Positions 1 to 8,794 of a stretch of DNA of 64,000 nt are shown here, in pieces. Made by a program: the position numbers and the translations under genes. Where the stretch lies: NCBI GenBank assembly GCA_021781815.1, contig JAJXWB010000003.1, forward strand, positions 1 to 64,000, read 5' to 3'. How positions within the stretch are numbered: the first letter of the stretch is position 1; the number at the start of each line of letters is the position of its first letter. The notes under the pieces were generated by a model. That model was not told where the DNA came from and made no database searches. It worked only from the letters and a program-made list of their open reading frames with translations. The DNA comes from Pseudomonadota bacterium. Its GTDB lineage: Bacteria > Pseudomonadota > Alphaproteobacteria > Rhizobiales > Beijerinckiaceae.

Positions 1-729
1 CCGATCCACTGGACCGATCAATTCGCCAGCGATGCGCGCGTGGGCGCACTTGTCGCGCCCAATCTCGATCCGATCGCCGGGCAGCCGGAATCGAAGGGCG
101 CCATGGTCAGGGTGGAGGCGCTGGCGCCGGCCTGGTTCGGCTTCGCGCTCACCCGCCGGCGGCCGCCGCCAGCGATCGCCGACTACTGGGCGGCGGCGCG
201 GACGGAAGGCGGCTGGCGCAGCGAACTGGCGGGGTTCACGCCGAGCGCCGATCACGGGCCGTTCGCGGCCCGGCTGTTTGGCCTCGACGCTGCGGTCGGA
301 GATTCGTTCGCAACGGTGCACGACACCGGGACTGGGGCATTCCGCTGCGTGGCGGGCGTCGACGGCGAAACGATCGGCGCTCTGTTCATTTCACGGCGCC
401 CGATCGAGGTCTCGCGCGCCTGGCTGTGCGAGACATTCGCCGACCGCAGCGCGGATGCGATGGCGCTTCTGGTCGGGCGCCCCGCAGCGACGATGAAAGA
501 TCCGGGTGCGAAGATCTGCGTCTGCTTCAATGTCGGCGCCAACACGATCCGCGACGCCATTGTCGCGGGATGCAGAGACGCCGGCGCAATCGGCGCCGCG
601 ACCACTGCCGGGACCGGCTGCGGTTCGTGCCGGCCGGAAATCGAACGACTGCTGAAAGACGCCAACGCACGGTCGGCAGCGCCGGATGCGCGCGGCGTCG
701 ATCGCGAGATGGCGAGCGAGTCCAGATGA
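1..729 (+). CDS. nasA: Assimilatory nitrate reductase large subunit, C-terminal part (5' end outside window)
   Basis: The reading frame is open from base 1, so only the last 242 residues are present. The first residues (HWTDQFAS, then PNLDPIAGQPESK) match the C-terminal molybdopterin-dinucleotide-binding part of assimilatory nitrate reductases. The end carries a BFD-like [2Fe-2S] domain with a CVC motif near residue 170 and CGSC about 32 residues later, a C-terminal extension typical of NasA-type enzymes. The enzyme reduces nitrate to nitrite in the cytoplasm. The nitrate transporter begins 22 bases downstream, so this is the end of a nitrate assimilation operon. The fragment is clear; the start cannot be seen. 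Confidence 0.9.
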   Translation, partial: PIHWTDQFASDARVGALVAPNLDPIAGQPESKGAMVRVEALAPAWFGFALTRRRPPPAIADYWAAARTEGGWRSELAGFTPSADHGPFAARLFGLDAAVGDSFATVHDTGTGAFRCVAGVDGETIGALFISRRPIEVSRAWLCETFADRSADAMALLVGRPAATMKDPGAKICVCFNVGANTIRDAIVAGCRDAGAIGAATTAGTGCGSCRPEIERLLKDANARSAAPDARGVDREMASESR

Positions 730-751
730 CCGAAAGCGACGAGGATCAACG

Positions 752-2014
752 ATGCATTTTCATGACTTCAGGAAATCAGGGCACTGGCCGACGCTTTTGG
801 CGGCCTTCCTCTATTTCGACATCAGCTTCATGGCCTGGGTTTCGCTCGGACCACTGATGATCTACATCGCCAGACAATTGAACATTCCGGTGGAGGACAA
901 GCTGACGCTGGTCTCGATTCCGGTTCTCGGCGGCGCGCTGTTTCGGACGCCGCTCGGCTCGCTGGCCGATTTCTTCGGCGCCAAGCGCATCGGCATGGCC
1001 GCGCAGATCTTCGTGATCGCGGCGACCGCGCTCGTCGTGGCGTTCGGGCTGAACAGCCAGCTTTCGATTGCATTGTACGGCGTTACGCTCGGCGTCGCCG
1101 GCGCCTCCTTCGCAGTCGCGCTGCCGCAGGCCGGACGCTGGTACCCCCCCCAATACCAAGGCCTCGTCATGGGCATCGCCGGCGCCGGCAACATGGGAGT
1201 CGTACTCGATACGCTGCTTGGACCGACGATCGCCGAAACCTATGGATGGCGCGCGGTCTACGCGGTGCTGCTGGCGCTGCTCGTCATCGTGTTCGCCGTC
1301 TATTCGATCGCGGCGAAGGATGCGCCCGGCGACAGGCGCCCCATCCCGATATCAAGCTATGGTCGGCTGTTCCTCGATGCCGACAGTCGCTGGTTCATGT
1401 TCTTCTACTTCATCACCTTCGGTGGATTCGTCGGCCTCGCCTCTGCGTTGCCGCTTTATTTCACAACGCAATTCCACGTCAGCGGCGTGGCGGCGGGACT
1501 GATGGTTTCGTTGATCGTCGCGCTCGGTTCGGGCTTCCGTCCGGTCGGCGGCTATATCGCGGACCGCATCGGCGGCGTGAAAACCCTGTCGATCCTGTTC
1601 GCCGTCGTCTCGGGCTGCTATTTCGCAATTTCGTTGATTCCGGAAGGCCCTGCCCCCGCTTCCGGCGCGGCCGGCTGGAGCATCCTGCAACTGCCGGGCG
1701 TCGCGGCGGTCGCGGTCGCGCTATTCTCCCTCGGCACGCTCGCGCTCGGCATGGGCAACGGCGCGGTATTCCAGTTGCTGCCACAACGATTTCGCAAGGA
1801 AGTCGGCGTCATGACCGGCCTCGTCGGCGCGGCCGGCGGGCTCGGTGGTTTCGTCCTTGCCAGAACCCTCGCCTATTCCAAGGGGATGACAGGGGGCTTC
1901 GGCGCTGGTTTCATCTTCTTCGGCTTCCTGGCCGCGCTCGGCCTGTTGGGCCTGGCGTTCGTCAAGACGAGATGGCGGACGACCTGGGGGGCGGTCTCGG
2001 GGGCGCGCATCTAG
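752..2014 (+). CDS. Nitrate/nitrite transporter of the NNP family (MFS)
   Basis: A 420-residue polytopic membrane protein. It shows NNP-family signatures: FRTPLGSLADFFGAKR after the second membrane segment, AGAGNMGVVLDTLLGP in the middle, and GNGAVFQLLPQRF with GAAGGLGGF in the C-terminal half. NNP proteins import nitrate or exchange nitrate and nitrite. I place the start at ATG 752 because GAGGAT precedes it at 741-746 and because the longer frame from 686 would overlap nasA. Placed between nasA and the phosphatase/kinase gene, it probably imports nitrate for assimilation. A run of eight C lies in-frame at 1144-1151. Confidence 0.9.
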   Translation: MHFHDFRKSGHWPTLLAAFLYFDISFMAWVSLGPLMIYIARQLNIPVEDKLTLVSIPVLGGALFRTPLGSLADFFGAKRIGMAAQIFVIAATALVVAFGLNSQLSIALYGVTLGVAGASFAVALPQAGRWYPPQYQGLVMGIAGAGNMGVVLDTLLGPTIAETYGWRAVYAVLLALLVIVFAVYSIAAKDAPGDRRPIPISSYGRLFLDADSRWFMFFYFITFGGFVGLASALPLYFTTQFHVSGVAAGLMVSLIVALGSGFRPVGGYIADRIGGVKTLSILFAVVSGCYFAISLIPEGPAPASGAAGWSILQLPGVAAVAVALFSLGTLALGMGNGAVFQLLPQRFRKEVGVMTGLVGAAGGLGGFVLARTLAYSKGMTGGFGAGFIFFGFLAALGLLGLAFVKTRWRTTWGAVSGARI

Positions 2015-2024
2015 ATCGGATTCC

Positions 2025-3740
2025 ATGTACGCCGCGCCGCGCAGGACAGCTCACAGCCTCCGAGTCGATATCGGCTTCGCCTCGGAGCGCGGCCGGCGTC
2101 CGGACAATCAGGACTTCGCCGCCGCCCGTATCCCCGGCTTCGGCGGCGACGGCCGCAGGGAAACTGTCGCAGCCATCGCCGACGGCGTCGGAGGCGCCAA
2201 GGGGGGGCGCGATGCAGCCGAGACGGCCGTGCGCGGCTTTCTCGACGGCTTCTTCGGCATGTCGGCGACGCTCGGGGCGTCACAGGCCGCCGGGCGGGCG
2301 CTCGATGCGATCAACGCCTGGATTCACGGCCAAGGCCTCGTCGATCCCGAACGCGAGGGCATGGCGACGACGTTCACTGCGCTGATCCTGTCGCGTCGCG
2401 CCGGGCATGTCGCTCATGTCGGCGACACACGACTCTACAGATTCACCGAAGGCGCGCTCGACAGGATGACAGAGGATCATACGCTCGGGCGCGGCGACAT
2501 GAAAAACGTCCTGCGCCGCGCGGTCGGTCTGGAAAGCGCCGTTCGCATCGACCATGCGACATTTCCGATTCGCCTGCATGATCGTTTTCTCCTGTGCAGC
2601 GACGGCGTGCACGGGGCGCTCCCTGACATCCGACTCCGTCAGATTCTCGGCGAACAGAAATCGCCGCAACAGACGGCCGACGACATCGTCCAGACGGCGC
2701 TCGAGGCCGGCAGCGCGGACAACGCGACAGCTATGGTCATCGATGTCATCGACATCCCGCCCGCCGAACAGATGGAGGTCGCGAGCGCGGTGGCCCGGCT
2801 GCCGATCTCGAAACTGCCGGAACCCGGAACCCTCGTCGACGACTTCCGGCTCGACGCCATCATCGCGGAAGGCCGCTACAGCCGACTCTACCGGGCGCTC
2901 GACCTGAAGAACGGCGCGGACGTCGCCCTGAAATTTCCGCACCCGCGCGTCGCCGACGAGGAGACCTACAGGTTCGCCTTCGTCAACGAGGCATGGGTGG
3001 CCGGCCGCGTTCGCAGTCCCTGGATCGGCGAGATCATCGACCTGCCGCCGGAGCGACGGACGCGGCTCTATTCCGCGATGCCATTCTACGACGGCGAAAC
3101 GCTCGAGGCGCGGCTGCTGCGCCAGCCGCGCGTCGACCTGCGCGAAGGCGCTCTACTGGCGACCCGGATTGCGCGCGGCGTCGCCGCGCTGCATCGGGCC
3201 AGCGTCATTCACCGCGACATCAAGCCGGACAATATCATCCTGCTGAAGAACGGCGGGCTGCGACTCGTTGATCTCGGCGTCGCGCGAACGCCGCAACTTG
3301 AAGATTTTCCCGCGCCGGACATTCCGGGCACGCCGAGCTACATGGCGCCGGAACTGTTCGCAGGCGCCGCCGGCGACGAAATGTCGGACCTGTTCGCACT
3401 CGGCGTTACGCTCTACCGCATGTTCACACGAGCCTATCCCTACGGCGAAATCGAGCCCTTCTCCAGACCCAGGTTCGGCAAGCCTGCGCCGCTCGCGGCG
3501 CGCCGGCCCGACCTGCCGTCATGGCTCGACGCGACGATTGCGAAGGCGATCGCGGTCGACCGTCAGGATCGTTATGGCGACGTGATCGAATTCGCCTTCG
3601 AGATCGAGAATGGCGTACAGCACGCGCGGCCAGTCGCGGCGCAGCAGAAGTCGTTGCACGACCGCAACCCGCTGCTCGTCTGGAAGCTGATCAGCGCGTC
3701 GCTCGCGGTTGCGTTGCTGCTTGCGCTGCTGCGCAGGTGA
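2025..3740 (+). CDS. Fused PP2C-type protein phosphatase / Ser-Thr protein kinase with C-terminal membrane anchor
   Basis: A 571-residue, two-domain signalling protein. The N-terminal half is a PP2C phosphatase with RPDNQD near residue 25, ADGVGG near 54, GDTR near 136, SDG near 192 and DNAT near 232. The second half is a Hanks-type kinase with VALK (Lys near 302), HRDIKPDN near 395, DLG (instead of DFG) near 416 and GTPSYMAPE. A hydrophobic segment at about 553-571 is probably a membrane anchor. It starts 10 bases after the transporter stop, so they are likely co-transcribed. Such fusions recur beside nitrate transporters in proteobacteria; a role in nitrate transport or assimilation control is inferred. 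Confidence 0.9.
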   Translation: MYAAPRRTAHSLRVDIGFASERGRRPDNQDFAAARIPGFGGDGRRETVAAIADGVGGAKGGRDAAETAVRGFLDGFFGMSATLGASQAAGRALDAINAWIHGQGLVDPEREGMATTFTALILSRRAGHVAHVGDTRLYRFTEGALDRMTEDHTLGRGDMKNVLRRAVGLESAVRIDHATFPIRLHDRFLLCSDGVHGALPDIRLRQILGEQKSPQQTADDIVQTALEAGSADNATAMVIDVIDIPPAEQMEVASAVARLPISKLPEPGTLVDDFRLDAIIAEGRYSRLYRALDLKNGADVALKFPHPRVADEETYRFAFVNEAWVAGRVRSPWIGEIIDLPPERRTRLYSAMPFYDGETLEARLLRQPRVDLREGALLATRIARGVAALHRASVIHRDIKPDNIILLKNGGLRLVDLGVARTPQLEDFPAPDIPGTPSYMAPELFAGAAGDEMSDLFALGVTLYRMFTRAYPYGEIEPFSRPRFGKPAPLAARRPDLPSWLDATIAKAIAVDRQDRYGDVIEFAFEIENGVQHARPVAAQQKSLHDRNPLLVWKLISASLAVALLLALLRR

Positions 3741-3751
3741 CTCGTTCCGCG

Positions 3752-4654
3752 TCAGCGCACGCTAAACAGCAACGCGGCGATGATCGCTGCGGCGAGGCCA
3801 ATTTCGAAACGCACCGTGGCGACCAACTGCCTGTTCATCGCGCGTGAGATCGGCATATGCGCCAGTCTGCGGCCCATAAACACGGCGATGACGAGCGCGC
3901 CGATCACCGCCGCGGCGGCCGCGCGCGACAGCGACCAGAGCGCCGCGCCGGCCAGAATCGAGGCTGCGGCCAGTTCCGCGCTATAAAATACAGGAGTCGC
4001 CGAGGGGCCGAGCAGGATCGCCAGCGTGCGGCGACCGGCAACCGCATCCTGCGCCCGATCGCGATGATTGTTGAGGGTAAGGACGGCCGCGGCCGGCAGC
4101 CCGACGGCAAGGCCGAGAAAGACAGCGACCGAATCGACCCGATGCACGCCAAGCCACATGATCCCCAACGTCGCGGCCACCCCAAAGAACACGACAACGA
4201 AGACCTCGCCGAGCGGCGAGGCCGAGATCGGCGCCGGCCCATAGGAATAGCCCCAGGCGGCGCAAAGCGACGCGACGCCGAGCGCCAGGATCGGCGCGCC
4301 GCCCCACGCCACCGCGATCAGTCCCGCGAGCGAAGCAACCAAGGTCGCGACCTGCGCGCCGCGCCGCACGCGCGTGGCGGACATGACGCCGGCGCCGACC
4401 AGCCGCATCGGGCCAAGACGACCGGCGCCGTCCAGGCCGCCGCGGCCATCGGCGGAATCGTTGGCGAGGTTGGTCGCAATCTGGATCGACATCGCCGAGA
4501 CCGCGGCGGCGGCGACCGGGATCCAATCAATTGGGCCATAGGCCACATATGCGTAGCTCACCCCAACCGCGATCGGCGCCAGAATCAACGCTAAGGTCTG
4601 CGGTCGGGCGCCTGCGATCCACTCACGGACCGACCCGGCTTGGGCGCTCGTCAC
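3752..4654 (-). CDS. UbiA-superfamily prenyltransferase, MenA-like (1,4-dihydroxy-2-naphthoate polyprenyltransferase)
   Basis: A 300-residue, very hydrophobic protein with about eight membrane segments. Two Asp-rich prenyl-diphosphate-binding motifs are visible: NLANDSADGRGGLD near residue 62 and NNHRDRAQDAVAGRRTLA near residue 195. The second matches the MenA pattern NNxRDxxxDxxxGKRTLA better than UbiA, so menaquinone biosynthesis is the likeliest role, though other UbiA-superfamily substrates are possible. The start is GTG 4654, preceded by a strong GGGGAGG five bases upstream. It converges on the kinase gene with an 11-base gap. No other men gene is in the window. Confidence 0.8.
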   Translation of the reverse strand: MTSAQAGSVREWIAGARPQTLALILAPIAVGVSYAYVAYGPIDWIPVAAAAVSAMSIQIATNLANDSADGRGGLDGAGRLGPMRLVGAGVMSATRVRRGAQVATLVASLAGLIAVAWGGAPILALGVASLCAAWGYSYGPAPISASPLGEVFVVVFFGVAATLGIMWLGVHRVDSVAVFLGLAVGLPAAAVLTLNNHRDRAQDAVAGRRTLAILLGPSATPVFYSAELAAASILAGAALWSLSRAAAAAVIGALVIAVFMGRRLAHMPISRAMNRQLVATVRFEIGLAAAIIAALLFSVR

Positions 4655-4833
4655 ATGTTCCTCCCCATTTATCCAACCAAAGGAAACCGCATAAACTGCG
4701 CCGTCCCGGAGAGCCAGAGGGCTGCGGCCGCCGAAACAGTCCGGCGCCGGGCGTTTTGCCGCGCCGCATTAGCGCCTATATCCTGTCCGCAATTCCGGCA
4801 AAGCCGGGACGCAACACACCTGACAGACCGCCT

Positions 4834-5778
4834 GTGCCGCAGGATACATTTATTTTGGCTTCGCCCGACGGGCGCAATCAACGATCACGAACCGCGCCGC
4901 CCGAAGAGCGTCTGCGCTTCGCCGGTCTGCTCGCCATTTCGCTGGTCCTGAATCTGGCAGTCCTTTACGGCCTGTTTCACGAGGCGTTTTTCGACGCGGC
5001 GGAGACTGCCGCCCCAGTGGAAATCGCCGTCGAGGTCGTTCCGGAGCCGGAACCGCCGGCCGCCCCTCAACGACAGGAAGCTCCCAAGCCGCCACCCGAA
5101 CAGCAGCGCCTCGACGAGAAGCCGGCGACCGATGCGCCGCGAGCCGCGAACGAGGAGAAGATCGAGCGCGATGCGCCAAACGACGTAACGAAGGGACCGC
5201 AGGTCGCGCCGCAGGCGGAGCAGACGGCCGCGCAGCCTGAGCCGAAACCGGATGTGCGCGCCGCGCCCGAGAAGCCGACCCAGCCGAGCCCGACGGCCGC
5301 GGCGCCCGAGCCTTCGGAGAATCGGGCCGAGGCCGACGAGATCCGCAACGCCACGCCGGCCGAGGCGACCGCCGAGCCGGAGGCGCAGGCGAAATCGAAA
5401 GCCGATGCGAAACACGGGATGTCGGAAAAAGAAATGGTCGCAGCGTTCGGACCTGCGCCCGAATACGAATTCGGCAGCGCCGCCCGCGAAACTCCGGTCG
5501 CCGGCGGCCACGCCAAATCAAGCTATCTAACGATCCTGTACGGCATGGTCATGCCGAAGATGCGCATTCCGCTAGGGGTCGGAAGCCGGCGCGGCAACGG
5601 GATCGTCAACTTCGCCGTCGATTCCTGGGGTGGACTCAGTCGCATCGGGCTGCTGCGGTCGAGCGGTTCGCCGGATCTCGACGCAGCGGCCATGAACGCC
5701 ATCCGCGCGGCGGCGCCCTTCCCGCCGCCGCCCGGCCATCATCCGATCTCCATGAACTTTACCTACAGCCCCAGGTGA
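4834..5778 (+). CDS. TonB-family energy-transducing protein
   Basis: About 314 residues with TonB architecture. A single N-terminal membrane segment (FAGLLAISLVLNLAVLYGLF) is followed by a long Pro/Glu/Ala/Lys-rich periplasmic spacer and a C-terminal TonB domain of about 85 residues containing GIVNFAVDSWGGL and LDAAAMNAIRAAAPFPPPP. Such proteins couple the inner-membrane proton gradient to outer-membrane receptors. The start is uncertain: GTG 4834 is used here; TTG 4855, with AGGA at 4841-4844, is equally plausible. The frame is open further upstream but would overlap the divergent prenyltransferase gene. No exbB, exbD or receptor gene is adjacent, so its partner is unknown. Confidence 0.8.
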   Translation: MPQDTFILASPDGRNQRSRTAPPEERLRFAGLLAISLVLNLAVLYGLFHEAFFDAAETAAPVEIAVEVVPEPEPPAAPQRQEAPKPPPEQQRLDEKPATDAPRAANEEKIERDAPNDVTKGPQVAPQAEQTAAQPEPKPDVRAAPEKPTQPSPTAAAPEPSENRAEADEIRNATPAEATAEPEAQAKSKADAKHGMSEKEMVAAFGPAPEYEFGSAARETPVAGGHAKSSYLTILYGMVMPKMRIPLGVGSRRGNGIVNFAVDSWGGLSRIGLLRSSGSPDLDAAAMNAIRAAAPFPPPPGHHPISMNFTYSPR

Positions 5779-5837
5779 GCGATTGATCCGAAGCGAGCGA
5801 TTGGTCCCTCATGCGCGACTGCCGAAGGCCTTTCGCA

Positions 5838-7187
5838 ATGACGTCTGAACGGCCGCCAACGGCGATCGCGCCGGTCGAAATCGCCCCGACCGCGCTCGCC
5901 CCGGCCGTGCGATCCCGAATCTTTCTTTACCTCGGCGGCCTCATCGTCCTGCTCGCCTTCTCCGATCCAAACGGCGGGCTGATGGATATACCGATCAGCT
6001 TCTTCCTCAAGAATAGGCTGCATCTGGAAGCGCGGCAGGTCGCCATCTTTCGCGTCGTCGCCTCGATCCCGCTCTACCTGTCGTTCCTGTTCGGCCTCGC
6101 ACGCGACAACTGGAATCCGTTCGGCATGCGCGACCGCGGGCTAATGGCGCTGTTCGGCGTGGCCGGCGTCGCACTCTACACGACCTTCGCCTTCATTCCG
6201 GTCAGCTACGCGACGCTGCTCGCCGCCGTCATGCTGCTAACCTCCTGTTTTCTCTTCCTGGCGAGCGCGCAGAACGGCCTCGCCTCGACACTCGGCCAGC
6301 AGCACGCCATGTCCGGGCAGATCAGCGCCATCTGGAATATTTTTGCGTCGCTGCCAGCCATCGCGGCGCTGCTTCTCGGCGGGCGGCTGAGCGAGTTGCT
6401 CGAAAGCCACGACGCCGACGCCGCCGCGCGCACACTGTTTCTGCTCGGCGCCGCAGTCACGGCATTGACGGCGTCCTATGCAATCCTGAAACCGCGCAGT
6501 GTCTTCGACAACGTCAAGACCGAGCATGACGCCCGCGCGCAGCCGCTGAAAGATCTGAAGCGGCTGGCGCAACACCGGCCGATCTATCCGGCGCTCGCGA
6601 TCTGGCTTCTCTGGAATTTTGCGCCGGGCTCGGCGACGCCCTTGCAGTACTACCTTCAGAACACCCTGCACGCGAGCGATTCGAACTGGGGCGCCTGGAA
6701 CGCGGTCTTCGCCGCATCGTTCATCCCGACGTTTCTCGTCTTCGGCGTGCTGTGTCTGCGCGTGTCGCTCAAGAAGCTATTGTGGTGGGGCACGCTGGCG
6801 GCGATCCCGCAGTTCATCCCGCTGCTGTTCGTCCATTCGACGACCGGCGCGCTGATTGCAGCGGCGCCGATCGGGCTGCTCGGCGGCGTCGCAACGGCCG
6901 CCTATCTCGATCTCATCATACGTTCCTGCCCGCCGGGCCTGCAGGGAACGACGATGATGCTGTCGGGCGGACTGTATTACGTGTCATCGCGTTTCGGCGA
7001 CGTGCTCGGCACGCGCATCTACGATCACTTCGGCGGTTTCGGCGTTTGCGTCGCAATGATCACACTCGTCTACGCGATGATTCCGCCCGTCCTGCTGCTG
7101 ATACCCGATGACCTCGTCGCCTTCGCCGATGGCGCTATCTCGGCGAACGTGGCGGACGACCGGGACGACCGGCCGTTTGCAGCCTGA
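5838..7187 (+). CDS. MFS transporter, substrate unknown
   Basis: A 449-residue membrane protein with about 12 hydrophobic segments and an MFS-like layout of two six-helix halves separated by a charged loop near residues 220-250. The overall feel (LLAFSDPNGGLMDIPISFFLKN near the start, a conserved second half with LSGGLYYVSSRFGD) resembles the folate-biopterin-transporter-like branch of the MFS, but I cannot assign a substrate. The start is ATG 5838 because GAAGG lies nine bases upstream; an in-frame ATG at 5811 is the alternative. It follows the TonB-family gene by 59 bases on the same strand. Confidence 0.75.
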   Translation: MTSERPPTAIAPVEIAPTALAPAVRSRIFLYLGGLIVLLAFSDPNGGLMDIPISFFLKNRLHLEARQVAIFRVVASIPLYLSFLFGLARDNWNPFGMRDRGLMALFGVAGVALYTTFAFIPVSYATLLAAVMLLTSCFLFLASAQNGLASTLGQQHAMSGQISAIWNIFASLPAIAALLLGGRLSELLESHDADAAARTLFLLGAAVTALTASYAILKPRSVFDNVKTEHDARAQPLKDLKRLAQHRPIYPALAIWLLWNFAPGSATPLQYYLQNTLHASDSNWGAWNAVFAASFIPTFLVFGVLCLRVSLKKLLWWGTLAAIPQFIPLLFVHSTTGALIAAAPIGLLGGVATAAYLDLIIRSCPPGLQGTTMMLSGGLYYVSSRFGDVLGTRIYDHFGGFGVCVAMITLVYAMIPPVLLLIPDDLVAFADGAISANVADDRDDRPFAA

Positions 7188-7414
7188 CGCACGATCGCCA
7201 GGCGTTGCGGCCAGCGCCGCGCCGGGGCAATGAGGATCGCGCCCGGCGCAAGCTGAATCGCGACAGCGGCGGGGTGAAAGACGCGAGGACGCAGGCCAAT
7301 CCCGCGCTGCGCTGGCCGGAAAGGCGGCGGCGGCATCGCTTGCCAACTAGCATGTCTGCCCCCACAATCTCCTCAGGTTCGCCCTCCAGACGGCGAACGC
7401 CCAGGGGAGACGAC

Positions 7415-8656
7415 ATGAAATCCGCTTTCCATAACTTGGCGACGGGCGCGCTCGCGATTGCAGGCGCGCTCGCGACCGTCCCCGCTTGCGCGGCCGATGC
7501 GATCAAGATTGGCGTCATCGCCGAGGCGCAGGCGGTGGCAGGCTCTTCAATCGCCCCTGCGGCGCAACTGGCGGCCGAGGAGATCAACGCCAGGGGCGGG
7601 GTCGATGGACGCATGATCGAGATCGTCGTCTACGACAACCATTCCTCGTCCGCGGACTCGGTGCGCGCCTTCCAGCGCGCTGTCAGCGAGGACAAGGTCA
7701 ACGCCGTGATCGCCAGCTATATTTCCGAAGTCGTTCTGGCGCTGGAGCCCTGGGCGGGGCGCATGAAAACGCTGATGATCACGCCTGGCGCGGCGTCGGA
7801 CGTCATCACGCAGAATATCGCCAAGGACTACGACCACCTCAAGTACACGTTTCACGGCTATCTGACGTCCTCGTCACTCGCGGGCCTGGTCTGCGACGCC
7901 GCCAAGGATCTGCTGGTCGATCCCTACAAGATGAAGTCCGCCGTCATCATGAGCGAGGACGCCGCCTGGACGACGCCGCTCGACGCCGGCTACGAAAAAT
8001 GCCTGCCGGAAATCGGCCTGAAGGTCGTCGATCATATCCGCATGTCGCCCGACACGACGGACTTCACGCCGATCTTCAACAAGATCGAGGGCGACAAGCC
8101 CGACGTCATCATCACCGGCATCTCGCATGTCGGCACGCAGCCGACCGTGCAGTGGAAAAGCCAGCAGGTGCCGATCCCGATGTTCGGAATTGCATCGCAG
8201 GCGACGAACTCCACCTTCTGGAAGGACACCAACGGCGCGGTCGAGGGCGTCTTCTACAACGCCGTCTCCGGCCCCGGCGTCGCGGTGACGCCGAAGACCT
8301 TGCCCTTCGTCGACGCCTTTCAGAAAAAATTCGGAAACTTCCCCTCCTACGCCGGATATACGGCCTATGACGACGTCTACATGATCGCCGACGCAATCAA
8401 GAAGGCCGGCGGCACGGACTCCGACAGGATGGTCGACGCCATGGAGAAGACCGACTACGTCGGCACGATCGGCCGCGTCGTCTTCAAGCCGAAGGGCGAT
8501 CCGAACCCGCATGCGCTGAAGACCGGCAAGGGTTACATCACCGGCCTCATGCTGCAATGGCAGGACGGCAAGCAGGTCAATATCTGGCCGAAGGAACTCG
8601 CGGTCGGCTCGACCAAATGGCCGTCCTTCATCAAGCTGAAGGCCGCCGCCAACTGA
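7415..8656 (+). CDS. ABC transporter periplasmic substrate-binding protein, branched-chain amino acid (LivK) type
   Basis: A 413-residue type I periplasmic binding protein. Residues 1 to about 26 form a signal peptide (MKSAFHN, hydrophobic core, VPACA). The mature part starts with IKIGVIAEAQAV and has the family landmarks LAAEEINARGGVDGR and VYDNHSSS. GGGGAGA at about 7404-7410 precedes ATG 7415. The gene heads an operon with livH-, livM- and fused livG/F-type genes, so it delivers the ligand to that transporter. Ligands of this family range from branched-chain amino acids to urea and aromatic acids; nothing here decides which. Confidence 0.88.
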   Translation: MKSAFHNLATGALAIAGALATVPACAADAIKIGVIAEAQAVAGSSIAPAAQLAAEEINARGGVDGRMIEIVVYDNHSSSADSVRAFQRAVSEDKVNAVIASYISEVVLALEPWAGRMKTLMITPGAASDVITQNIAKDYDHLKYTFHGYLTSSSLAGLVCDAAKDLLVDPYKMKSAVIMSEDAAWTTPLDAGYEKCLPEIGLKVVDHIRMSPDTTDFTPIFNKIEGDKPDVIITGISHVGTQPTVQWKSQQVPIPMFGIASQATNSTFWKDTNGAVEGVFYNAVSGPGVAVTPKTLPFVDAFQKKFGNFPSYAGYTAYDDVYMIADAIKKAGGTDSDRMVDAMEKTDYVGTIGRVVFKPKGDPNPHALKTGKGYITGLMLQWQDGKQVNIWPKELAVGSTKWPSFIKLKAAAN

Positions 8657-8678
8657 CGGGAACCGTTCGATGCGACAC

Positions 8679-8772
8679 TGTCATTCCCGACGCCTGCGAA
8701 AGCAGGCGATCGGGAATCCAGTGCGAACGACCAAAGCTCGTGAACCGGATTCCCGCTTTCGCGGAAATGACA
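8679..8772. repeat. Pair of inverted palindromic intergenic repeats (REP-like)
   Basis: Between the binding-protein gene and livH, the stretch beginning TGTCATTCCCG at 8679 and reaching GGGAATCCAGT by 8722 is mirrored by a second copy in opposite orientation (ACCGGATTCCCGC...GGAAATGACA, 8744-8772). Each copy can form its own hairpin, and the two can pair with each other. The core (TGTCATTCCCGC, GCGGGAATCC) is of the kind dispersed in many proteobacterial genomes. It may stabilise the upstream mRNA so that binding protein exceeds permease; that effect is inferred. Confidence 0.7.
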
Positions 8773-8794
8773 TTCGCAATCAGGCTGTCCTTTC

